Shown here: positions 1-7,524 of the stretch, one piece after another
Layout: every line of letters begins with the position of its first letter
Position numbering within the stretch: position 1 is the stretch's first letter
NCBI GenBank assembly: GCA_020718965.1
Contig: DYRE01000059.1
Location: 1-10,047 of the forward strand
Direction: 5' to 3'
Source of the DNA: Desulfomonile tiedjei
Lineage (GTDB): Bacteria; Desulfobacterota; Desulfomonilia; Desulfomonilales; Desulfomonilaceae
DNA length: 10,047 bases
Position numbers and translations under genes: made by a program
The notes under the pieces: model-generated
What the model was told of the DNA's origin: nothing
What the model saw: the letters and a program-made list of their open reading frames with translations, nothing else
Database searches by the model: none

Positions 1-1
1 G

Positions 2-1177
2 GCGCCACATCATAGTAAAGCATTTTGGTTTCTGATTTTGCTGATGACTGTTTCTGGCTGCATGAAACAGACTGATTCGTTTGTGCCCCCACCTCCTCCA
101 GAGGTCACAATTAGTCTCCCGGAGAAAAAAGAAATTACGGATTTTCTGGAATTTACCGGAAACACAAAAGCATTGGAAGCTGTGGAGATAAGGGCAAGGG
201 TTCAGGGTTTTTTGGACCGCATGAATTTTGAACCGGGACAACAGGTAAAAGCCGGAGACTTACTGTTTGTAATTGATCCGAGGCCATTTCAAGCACGGGT
301 AGACCAACAGCAGGCAACGCTCAAGGTAAAGGAAGCCGCTTTCAATCTGGCTCAAGTCAAAGAAGAAAAGGCTTCAAATTTGCTAAAAACGTCCTCCATC
401 TCGGAAATATCTTTTCTAGAAGATAAGGCAAACCGCGACATTGCCCTTGCCCAGGTTGGCGTAGCCAAAGCTGACCTGGAGGAGGCCAAACTTCAGCTCG
501 ACTATACTCAGGTCAAATCCCCAATAGATGGTCAAGTCGGCAGAAACATGGTTGATCTTGGCAATCTCGTAGGAGCCCAGGAAAAAACACTTCTGACAAC
601 GGTGGTAAATGACAAATCCATCTATGCCTATTTTAACCTCAGCGAAAACGACCTGCTCAGGATTGCCCGATCCTACGGTCAGGAAGCCAGGAAGGGCAAT
701 ACTAAGGACGATGAAAAGGTATGTTTTTTGGCGTTAGCGGATGAGAAGGATTTTCCCCATAAGGGAAAGATTGACTTCGTCGACACTCAGGTTGACGCCA
801 GTACAGGAACTCTTACAATTCGCGCGGTCTTTCCCAACAAGAGTGGGATTCTTTTTCCGGGGCTGTTTGTCAGATTGCGAGTGCCTCTACAGAAAAGAGA
901 AGCTCTTCTCATAACAAATCTGGCAGTTGGCATAGACCAGGCAGGCAGATACGTTCTCGTTGTTAACAGTGACAACGTGGTAGAACAAAGAACTGTCACA
1001 ATAGGGCAAGAAATAGATGGTCTTAGGGTGATAGAATCGGGGCTTTCGCCTGACGACTGGGTGATCACAAACGGTGTTCAGCTAGCGAGGCCAGGAACCA
1101 AAGTTACACCCATTAAGGCGTCAGGTTCCACCACAGAACCTTCCCGTTACCCACCCAATCCCCCTGCAGAAAAATAG
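2..1177 (+). CDS. RND efflux periplasmic adaptor lipoprotein (membrane fusion protein), 5' end cut by window
   Basis: This is the periplasmic adaptor that links an inner-membrane RND pump to an outer-membrane TolC-type channel. The reading frame is open from the left edge with no stop, so the true start is upstream. The visible N-terminus is a hydrophobic segment ending in the lipobox V-S-G-C, with the lipidated Cys coded at 59-61, so the mature protein would be a 372-residue lipoprotein. This argues against the internal TTG at 38 as the start, because it would leave only seven residues before the Cys. After a Pro-rich stretch come the first lipoyl half (A-V-E-I-R-A-R-V-Q-G-F and PGQQVKAGDLLF), a Lys/Glu-rich alpha-hairpin, the second lipoyl half (TQVKSPIDGQVG), a beta-barrel and a membrane-proximal domain. 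The tail is Pro-rich. Size is normal for AcrA/MexA-type adaptors. The pump gene follows 13 bases later. Substrate cannot be told from sequence. Confidence 0.93.
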   Translation, partial: APHHSKAFWFLILLMTVSGCMKQTDSFVPPPPPEVTISLPEKKEITDFLEFTGNTKALEAVEIRARVQGFLDRMNFEPGQQVKAGDLLFVIDPRPFQARVDQQQATLKVKEAAFNLAQVKEEKASNLLKTSSISEISFLEDKANRDIALAQVGVAKADLEEAKLQLDYTQVKSPIDGQVGRNMVDLGNLVGAQEKTLLTTVVNDKSIYAYFNLSENDLLRIARSYGQEARKGNTKDDEKVCFLALADEKDFPHKGKIDFVDTQVDASTGTLTIRAVFPNKSGILFPGLFVRLRVPLQKREALLITNLAVGIDQAGRYVLVVNSDNVVEQRTVTIGQEIDGLRVIESGLSPDDWVITNGVQLARPGTKVTPIKASGSTTEPSRYPPNPPAEK

Positions 1178-1178
1178 C

Positions 1179-1183
1179 GGAGG
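1179..1183 (+). promoter_or_regulatory. Ribosome binding site of the RND permease gene
   Basis: GGAGG lies seven bases before the ATG at 1191 and directly follows the TAG stop of the adaptor gene (1175-1177). This fixes the permease start and supports co-transcription and tight translation of the two genes. Confidence 0.85.
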
Positions 1184-1190
1184 TCGCGCC

Positions 1191-4100
1191 ATGCTGAGTC
1201 GATTCTTTATCAACCGGCCGATCTTTGCTTCGGTCATTTCAATCCTGATTGTCTTGGCCGGGGGTATTAGCGTTTTTGTCCTACCTGTAGCGCAGTATCC
1301 CGATATTACTCCGCCTTCGGTTCAGGTCCGGGCCTACTTCCCGGGAGCCGATCCGCAGGTCATTGCTGATACGGTTGCGTCGCCAATAGAACAGGAAGTC
1401 AATGGCGTTGAGGGCATGCTTTACATGCTTAGCACTAGCGCTGCTGACGGTTCTTATACTCTCAATGTCACGTTCGAACTTGGCGTTAACATAGATATGG
1501 CCACCGTCCTGACTCAAAACAGGGTAGCAACCGCTATCCCAAAACTGCCCCAGGAAGTCCAGCGTCAGGGAGTTACCACAAAGAAAGTCTCGTCGGCTCT
1601 TGTCACTGTGATGTGCCTGTTTTCTCCCGATGGACGTTATGATGATTTGTTCCTGACCAATTATGTGAGTCTGAGAATAAAGGATGAGTTGAGCCGCATA
1701 AAAGGAGTGGGAAACGTCGAACTTTTCCCGCAGAAGGACTATGGGATGCGCCTCTGGTTGGATCCCCACAAGATGGAATCAAGATCCATTACAACAAACG
1801 ATGTAGTAGACGCTTTGAGCCAGCAGAATGTTCAGGTGGCTGCAGGGATGATCGGTCAGAGGCCAAATTCTCAAAAGCAGGATTTCCAGTTGAACGTGAA
1901 CACTCTTGGCAGGCTTAGCGACGAAAACCAGTTCGAGAATATCATAGTAAAAACAGGTGAAGGCGGAAAAGTTACACGAGTTAAGGACATAGCCCGAGTT
2001 GATCTGGGTGGGAAAGCCTACGACACATTTTCAATCTTCAACGGGAAACCGGCGGCGACAATGATTATCTATCAGTCTCCGGGTTCAAATGCGATGCAGA
2101 TAGCCGATGATGTCCGGAAAACAATGGAACAACTCAAGCGAGATTTTCCCCAAGGATTGGAATATAAGGCAATCTACGAGATTTCAAGGTTCATCAGTTC
2201 ATCAATACATGAGGTAGTCAAGACTCTCTTTGAAGCGTTCATCCTAGTCTTCATAGTCGTTTTCATATTCTTGCAAAACTGGAAAACCACACTCATCCCG
2301 GCTATCACAATCCCTGTTTCTCTGATCGGAACTTTCTCCGTGATGGCTTTACTAGGGTTTTCAATCAACATGGTGACTTTGTTTGGAATGGTTTTAGCCA
2401 TTGGGATTGTTGTGGACGACGCAATTGTTGTGGTGGAGAACGTGGAACGAAACATGACCGAATACGGATTGGGGCCTAAAGAAGCTTCGATCAGGGCCAT
2501 GGATGAGGTCACCGGTCCGATAATCGGCATTACACTGGTGCTGATGGCTGTATTCGTGCCAGCCGCTTTCATGGGTGGAATAACAGGCGAACTCTATCGT
2601 CAGTTTTCACTTACCATAGCAATAACTACTTTCTTTTCCGCCATCAATGCTCTGACTCTCAGTCCGGCTCTTTGCGCCCTGCTTCTCAAACCTGAACATG
2701 GGACCAAAAATTTTCTTTTCAGGGGTTTTAATTCTGTATTTGATAAAATTACAGCGTCGTATTCCAGGATTGTTGTTCTAGGACTCCGCAAATTAAGTTT
2801 GGCGATGATTCTTTTTGTCGGCCTATTAGTCTTGACCGGATATGGATTCATGATGGTGCCGACTGGATTCGTGCCACTGGAAGACGACGGGCTTATATTG
2901 GTAAATATTCAAATGCCCGACGGGGCTAGTCTCGACAGAACCGAAGCGATGGTCCAAAAGGTTGGATCCATTCTATCCTCCACCAAAGGAATAGCAAACT
3001 ACGGGGTCCTTGGGGGATATTCCATGATTGATGGGTCCGCCCCGAATCAGGCTAGCATCTTTGCGCCCCTTGATCCTTGGGATGAACGACTCAAAGATGG
3101 TCGAAGCCGAGATATCATAATGGCGGAACTGACATCGCAGTTCAGAAAAATAAAAGAGGGGATCGTATTTACTTTCACTCTTCCACCTATTTTTGGACTT
3201 GGAACTGGTGGAGGATTCGAACTTCAAATCCAGGACAAGTCCGGATTGGGCCTTACAAACCTCCAGGACGCCGGGCTTCTACTTGCAGCTTCGGCAAACC
3301 AGCAGCCCAGTCTCAAAAATGTTTTCTCAACATTCAGGGCCACCGTTCCGAACATTTTTGTTGATGTGGATAGGGATAAGGTTCAAAACCTTGGTGTCTC
3401 TCTTCAAACTGTTTTTGACGCCATGGCCGCTTATCTTGGATCTACTTATGTTAATGATTTCAACAAATTTGGAAGAACCTGGCAGGTTAAAGTGCAGGCG
3501 GACAGTGTTTTTAGGAGCAAGCCATCCGATATCCTCAAGTTGCAGGTACGCAATAAAGACGGCAAGATGCTCCCACTCGGAGCAATGGCTACGGTGAAGG
3601 ATTCTCTCGGACCATTAAAGGTGGACAGATATAACATGTATCCTTCCGCCAGAGTCATGGGAAGCCCGGCTCCGGGTTTTAGCAGTGGTCAGGCGCTTGA
3701 CACGATGGAACGTCTGGCAAAGAGCCAACTTCCCTACGGAATGGGATACGAATGGACCGCTATGGCTTTCCAGGAAAAGAAAGCGGGAGGACAAGCGGTA
3801 ATTGTTTTTGGGCTGGCCATGTTGGTTGTCCTTTTGATCCTTGCAGCCCAATACGAAAGCTGGGCAGATCCTTTTTCAGTTGTGCTCATAGTTCCAATGG
3901 CGGTTTTGGGCGCTGTAGCCGCACTGATTATACGGGAGATGGACAACAACATTTACACCCAGGTAGGGCTCGTGTTGCTAGTGGGCCTTTCAGCCAAGAA
4001 TGCCATTCTTATCGTAGAATTCGCCAGAGAGATGCGTTCCAAGGGGAAAAATGTCCTGGATGCAGCGGTTGAAGGCGCCAGGCTACGATTCAGACCGATA

Positions 4101-4337
4101 TTAATGACTTCCTTTGCATTCATTACCGGTGTCCTTCCACTAGTTGTGGCGACCGGAGCTGGAGCGGTAAGCAGACAGGCGCTTGGGACAGCCGTCTTCG
4201 CAGGGATGTTGGGAGCTACTATTCTAGGGATATTTTTCATCCCGGTCCTCTACGTGTTCATGCAAAGAATTTCGAATCTTGGGGGTAAATCGCAGAACTT
4301 GAACGAAATTCGTGACAACATCAGCCCGAAAAATTGA
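1191..4337 (+). CDS. RND multidrug efflux permease, HAE1 (AcrB/MexB) family
   Basis: This is an inner-membrane proton-driven drug exporter, expected to act as a trimer with the adaptor encoded just upstream. The 1048 residues match the usual AcrB length. The N-terminus (MLSRFFINRPIFASV) and first membrane helix (about 10-30) are typical. Then come a large periplasmic porter/docking loop, helices 2-6 (about 341-497), helix 7 (about 537-557), a second periplasmic loop, and helices 8-12 (about 868-1024). The proton-relay residues are present: the Asp pair D409/D410 in helix 4 (GIVVDDAIVVVENVER), K935 in helix 10 (GLSAKNAILIVEFA), and R968 in helix 11 (RFRPILMTSF). The gene appears intact and functional. 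In the second porter loop, positions that are Phe in AcrB seem to be Tyr or Met, so substrate range may differ. Hydrophobic drugs, bile salts, dyes or solvents are family-level guesses. No TolC homologue follows. The start is fixed by the GGAGG at 1179. Confidence 0.96.
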   Translation: MLSRFFINRPIFASVISILIVLAGGISVFVLPVAQYPDITPPSVQVRAYFPGADPQVIADTVASPIEQEVNGVEGMLYMLSTSAADGSYTLNVTFELGVNIDMATVLTQNRVATAIPKLPQEVQRQGVTTKKVSSALVTVMCLFSPDGRYDDLFLTNYVSLRIKDELSRIKGVGNVELFPQKDYGMRLWLDPHKMESRSITTNDVVDALSQQNVQVAAGMIGQRPNSQKQDFQLNVNTLGRLSDENQFENIIVKTGEGGKVTRVKDIARVDLGGKAYDTFSIFNGKPAATMIIYQSPGSNAMQIADDVRKTMEQLKRDFPQGLEYKAIYEISRFISSSIHEVVKTLFEAFILVFIVVFIFLQNWKTTLIPAITIPVSLIGTFSVMALLGFSINMVTLFGMVLAIGIVVDDAIVVVENVERNMTEYGLGPKEASIRAMDEVTGPIIGITLVLMAVFVPAAFMGGITGELYRQFSLTIAITTFFSAINALTLSPALCALLLKPEHGTKNFLFRGFNSVFDKITASYSRIVVLGLRKLSLAMILFVGLLVLTGYGFMMVPTGFVPLEDDGLILVNIQMPDGASLDRTEAMVQKVGSILSSTKGIANYGVLGGYSMIDGSAPNQASIFAPLDPWDERLKDGRSRDIIMAELTSQFRKIKEGIVFTFTLPPIFGLGTGGGFELQIQDKSGLGLTNLQDAGLLLAASANQQPSLKNVFSTFRATVPNIFVDVDRDKVQNLGVSLQTVFDAMAAYLGSTYVNDFNKFGRTWQVKVQADSVFRSKPSDILKLQVRNKDGKMLPLGAMATVKDSLGPLKVDRYNMYPSARVMGSPAPGFSSGQALDTMERLAKSQLPYGMGYEWTAMAFQEKKAGGQAVIVFGLAMLVVLLILAAQYESWADPFSVVLIVPMAVLGAVAALIIREMDNNIYTQVGLVLLVGLSAKNAILIVEFAREMRSKGKNVLDAAVEGARLRFRPILMTSFAFITGVLPLVVATGAGAVSRQALGTAVFAGMLGATILGIFFIPVLYVFMQRISNLGGKSQNLNEIRDNISPKN

Positions 4338-4453
4338 GTTGCTTTGAGACAGGATGATGCTACAAGGAAAGCGCAGTCACTGAATAACGCAGCTATTGGA
4401 AAGCCCTAGCCATATCCGGGATTTGATTCCTCGAGTAAGATCCGCCAAGCTAA

Positions 4454-7201
4454 GTGACGGTTGTAGAGATGAAAGACATATATATGAACATGACATTCAA
4501 GGATAATTGGAGCCATATTCCCTCAACCGAAGCCGTTAAGGCGCTAAATTCCGATGGTGAAAAGGGTTTGAACGATATTGAGGTTGCAGAGCGCCAAAAG
4601 GAATTTGGTCCCAATCTTCTCACCAAAAAGAAGGGCCAGGGGCCAATCATTAGATTCCTCTTCCAATTCCACGATCCCCTCTTGTACATTCTCATTGTTG
4701 CGGCAGTTGTAACCGCTCTCCTGCAAGAATGGGTTGATTCTTCGGTGATTTTCGGAGTGGTCTTAATAAACGCATTTGTGGGATTTATTCAGGAATCCAA
4801 GGCCATCAACGCAATCGAAGCTCTGGCAAAGGGACTTTCGGCCGAAGCGTCGGTGGTGAGAGATGGCAAAAAGATGCGCATTCCATCCTCTGAACTAGTT
4901 CTGGGAGACCTTGTGCTACTGCACTCGGGCGACAAGGTCCCTGCGGATCTTCGTCTCTTACACACACGGGAATTGAGGATCGATGAATCAGCTTTTACGG
5001 GTGAATCAGTCCCTGTGGAAAAAGTCACGGATGTTTTGGACCTAGACACTCCTCTCGCAGATCGCAGAAATATGGCCTATTCATCTACTCTGGTCGTATA
5101 CGGCGCCGGTTCCGGTGTCGTGGTGGCTGTAGGAGACAAAACCCAAATAGGCCAGATCTCTGAAATGATTTCGGCTGCTGAGGTCCTGGCTACCCCTTTG
5201 ACCAAAAAGATAGCTCATTTCAGTCACGTCCTACTCTTTGTTATTCTATCCCTGTCGGCGCTGACGTTTCTTGGCGGCATTCTTAGAGGCCTATCCTGGT
5301 TCGATACCTTCATGGCAGTGGTGGCCTTGGCCGCCGGAGCCATACCAGAAGGCCTCCCAGCCGCCGTAACCATTATCCTGGCCATAGGTGTGGCTCGAAT
5401 GGCGAAACATCGGGCGATAATTCGACGATTACCGGCTGTTGAGACTCTTGGCAGCACAACAGTGATATGCTCCGATAAAACAGGAACTCTCACAAAGAAC
5501 CAGATGACCGTCCAGGAAATATTCGCAGGCGCGAACCATTTCGAGCTTTCCGGCGCCGGTTACGATCCTGAGGGTCATATTAGCAGAGGAGGAGGCGTCG
5601 TCGATGTTTCCACTAATCAAGTTCTCGCCGAGTGCCTTAAAGCTGGGGCGCTTTGCAACGACTCGAGAATAATCCGCAGCAATGGGCAATGGAAGGTAGA
5701 AGGCGATCCTACGGAGGGCGGTCTCATCGTTGCGGCTCAAAAGGGAGGGCTTTCTCCGCAGAACATAAGGGGGGAACTTCCTCGTATTGACGCTATTCCT
5801 TTTGAATCTCAGCATCAGTATATGGCGACTTTGCATGACACGGGGCCGGGTAAAGACAGAATGGCCTATCTTAAGGGTTCCCCCGAAAGTATAATCCCAA
5901 AATGTAAGTCTGCTTTGATTGACACCATCCAAAACATCCAGGAAATAGATCATCCCACCATTAATGAACACTTGGAGTCAATGGCTGAAAAGGGATTAAG
6001 AATTCTGGCTCTTGCCAGAAAGGAGTTTCCTCAGACAACGACGAGCATTCACCATGAAGACGTGCAGGATGGACTCACTTTTCTTGGTATGCAGGGAATG
6101 ATCGATCCACCGCGTCCGGAGGCGGCCAGCTCCGTTGCCACATGCAAGAAAGCTGGAATTCAGGTGAAAATGATCACCGGAGATCATGCCGTGACTGCGG
6201 CGTCTATTGCCGCCCAACTGGGCCTTTATGATAAACTTGATGAGAAATCACAACGAGCTGTGTTGTCAGGTGTCGAAATTGACGGGCTTTCCGAAAAAGA
6301 ACTGGTGGACGCTGTCGGGCCTACCGCCGTCTTCGCTCGAGTTAGCCCTGGGCACAAGCTTCGCATCGTCCAGGCGCTTCAGAAACGTAGAGAGGTTGTC
6401 GCCATGACTGGCGATGGAGTTAATGACGCCCCGGCGCTTCGACGCGCGGATATTGGCGTATCCATGGGAATGGGTGGGACTGAAGTAGCCAGAGAGGCCT
6501 CCGACATGATTCTGACTGACGACAACTTCGCCTCCATTGAGGCTGCGGTTGAAGAAGGACGGGGAGTATTCGACAACCTCATGAAATTCATAGTTTGGAC
6601 TCTTCCTACTAACATAGGTGAGGGATTGGTCGTCATGATCGCCATTTTGTTAGGTGTAAGTCTTCCAATGCTGGCCGTTCAAATTCTCTGGATCAACATG
6701 ACCACTGCGGTATGTCTGGGGATGATGCTCGCTTTCGAGCCAAAAGAGTCTGGTATCATGGATAGGCTTCCTCGTGACCCGGACGTTCCGATCATCTCTC
6801 GTTACTTGACTAAACGTATAGCATTGGTTTCATCACTTTTGTGCGCTGGAGCATTTGGCGTTTTCGAATGGGAACTATTCGCCGGCGCCACGGAGGCCCA
6901 AGCACGTACCGCTGCGGTGACTGTCTTCGTTATGGGCGAGCTTTTCTACCTGTTCAATTGCCGCTCAATGAGCCGCTCGATTTTTCGAATGGGCCTGTTT
7001 TCAAACATCTGGGTCTGGTTGGGCGCAGGTATCATGATTTTGTTGCAAGTTCTTTTCACTCACCTTCCTGTAATGAATTCCCTGTTCCATTCCGCACCGA
7101 TAGGTGTAGACTCTTGGACAAAGGCGGTAGTGGTAGGGTTAATCATTTTCATTATTGTCGAAATTGAGAAATTTATGGTGGCCAGAACTGACGTCAGATA
7201 A
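4454..7201 (+). CDS. P2-type cation-transporting ATPase (Ca2+-ATPase/PacL-like; ion uncertain)
   Basis: This is an ATP-driven inner-membrane cation pump of the SERCA/PacL-like P2 group. Over 915 residues it shows an N-terminal cation-ATPase domain, helices M1-M2 (about 75-113), the actuator TGES (182-185), M3-M4 with the PEGLP ion-site motif (298-302), the phosphorylated Asp in DKTGTLT (D341), nucleotide-domain KGSPE (474-478), DPPRP (551-555), hinge TGDGVNDAP (652-660), and M5-M10 (about 713-905). By alignment with SERCA in memory, ion-site residues E299, N720, E723, N748, T751 and E829 are present, but SERCA Asp800 corresponds to Ala752. Ca2+ is therefore possible but not proven; Mn2+, Na+ or another cation is open. 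The start is unsure. GTG 4454 directly follows an in-frame TAA and lacks a Shine-Dalgarno. ATG 4469, 4484 and 4490 are alternatives, and 4484 has a purine-rich stretch (4465-4476) seven bases upstream. It lies 116 bases after the pump gene, with no clear promoter or terminator between. Confidence 0.93.
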   Translation: MTVVEMKDIYMNMTFKDNWSHIPSTEAVKALNSDGEKGLNDIEVAERQKEFGPNLLTKKKGQGPIIRFLFQFHDPLLYILIVAAVVTALLQEWVDSSVIFGVVLINAFVGFIQESKAINAIEALAKGLSAEASVVRDGKKMRIPSSELVLGDLVLLHSGDKVPADLRLLHTRELRIDESAFTGESVPVEKVTDVLDLDTPLADRRNMAYSSTLVVYGAGSGVVVAVGDKTQIGQISEMISAAEVLATPLTKKIAHFSHVLLFVILSLSALTFLGGILRGLSWFDTFMAVVALAAGAIPEGLPAAVTIILAIGVARMAKHRAIIRRLPAVETLGSTTVICSDKTGTLTKNQMTVQEIFAGANHFELSGAGYDPEGHISRGGGVVDVSTNQVLAECLKAGALCNDSRIIRSNGQWKVEGDPTEGGLIVAAQKGGLSPQNIRGELPRIDAIPFESQHQYMATLHDTGPGKDRMAYLKGSPESIIPKCKSALIDTIQNIQEIDHPTINEHLESMAEKGLRILALARKEFPQTTTSIHHEDVQDGLTFLGMQGMIDPPRPEAASSVATCKKAGIQVKMITGDHAVTAASIAAQLGLYDKLDEKSQRAVLSGVEIDGLSEKELVDAVGPTAVFARVSPGHKLRIVQALQKRREVVAMTGDGVNDAPALRRADIGVSMGMGGTEVAREASDMILTDDNFASIEAAVEEGRGVFDNLMKFIVWTLPTNIGEGLVVMIAILLGVSLPMLAVQILWINMTTAVCLGMMLAFEPKESGIMDRLPRDPDVPIISRYLTKRIALVSSLLCAGAFGVFEWELFAGATEAQARTAAVTVFVMGELFYLFNCRSMSRSIFRMGLFSNIWVWLGAGIMILLQVLFTHLPVMNSLFHSAPIGVDSWTKAVVVGLIIFIIVEIEKFMVARTDVR

Positions 7202-7261
7202 AAAACCGAAAAGGCGTAAATTGTTATTCCAGAATATACAAAACGTATTACAGCGTCTGAT

Positions 7262-7474
7262 TTATTTCTTATAAAGCAACTCTTGGTGATTCCAATTACA
7301 GAAATTGTCTTCCTTGCAGCGATCCAATTGTCCGTGATATTCTGCCTCCAGTGGAGCGGGACATCCCATCAGACAGGCAACGTCTTGCTTGGAACATCTT
7401 ATAAAAGACCCGAACCGGATGATCACAATCTCGCTCATTATTTGATTTAAGGCCTCTTTGAAAGGCTCAAACAA
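7262..7474 (-). CDS. Small cysteine-rich protein of unknown function (70 aa)
   Basis: I do not recognise this protein. It starts at a TTG (7474-7472) preceded by GGAGG seven bases upstream (7486-7482 on the minus strand), the best ribosome binding site in this part of the window, which is the main reason to call it real. It ends at TAA (7264-7262). The product is soluble-looking, with no signal peptide or membrane helix, and has five cysteines (C27, C34, C38, C53, C59; spacing CX6CX3CX14CX5C) plus His47 and His63. Such clustering could bind zinc or an iron-sulfur cluster, but this is inference. A shorter form from the internal ATG (Met13) would keep all cysteines, but its nearest purine-rich site is about 14 bases away. 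It is divergent from the histidine kinase with 50 bases between the start codons, and its 3' end faces the end of the ATPase gene. It could still be a chance frame. Confidence 0.55.
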   Translation of the reverse strand: MFEPFKEALNQIMSEIVIIRFGSFIRCSKQDVACLMGCPAPLEAEYHGQLDRCKEDNFCNWNHQELLYKK

Positions 7475-7524
7475 ATTCGTTCCTCCGTATATGAAAATTG
7501 ATATCTGACTTGTGAGAAATTGGA
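7475..7524. promoter_or_regulatory. Short divergent intergenic region between the Cys-rich ORF and the histidine kinase
   Basis: These 50 bases separate two oppositely oriented start codons, so if both genes are real the promoters must overlap this stretch or the neighbouring coding sequence. It contains the minus-strand GGAGG (7482-7486) and, for the kinase, only a weak purine-rich GAGAAA at 7514-7519. The stretch is AT-rich, but I see no convincing paired -35/-10 elements or operator palindrome. Confidence 0.3.
7482..7486 (-). promoter_or_regulatory. Ribosome binding site deciding the TTG start of the Cys-rich ORF
   Basis: The plus strand reads CCTCC, giving GGAGG on the minus strand, seven bases before the TTG at 7474. 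Strength and spacing are near ideal, which favours the non-ATG start over the internal ATG twelve codons later. Confidence 0.55.

Noticed and set aside
1281..1769. 162-codon minus-strand open frame inside the RND permease gene
   Set aside because: It is antisense to well-conserved permease sequence and shows no family features.
3193..3597. 134-codon plus-strand open frame overlapping the permease in another frame
   Set aside because: The permease frame is continuous and conserved through this stretch, so there is no frameshift, and the alternative product has no recognisable features.
5101..5113. Repeated GGCGCCGG-type words (near 5102, 5553 and 6892)
   Set aside because: They fall in coding sequence for Gly/Ala stretches, are few and irregularly spaced, and do not form a repeat family.
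5429..5971. 180-codon minus-strand open frame inside the ATPase gene
   Set aside because: It lies fully antisense to an ATPase region with intact conserved motifs, has no recognisable domain, and its product looks like a random reading of the opposite strand.
7199..7261. Possible terminator between the ATPase and the small ORF (run of A at 7200-7205, T-run on the minus strand)
   Set aside because: The only pairing next to the T-run is about three base pairs, too weak to call a terminator in either direction.
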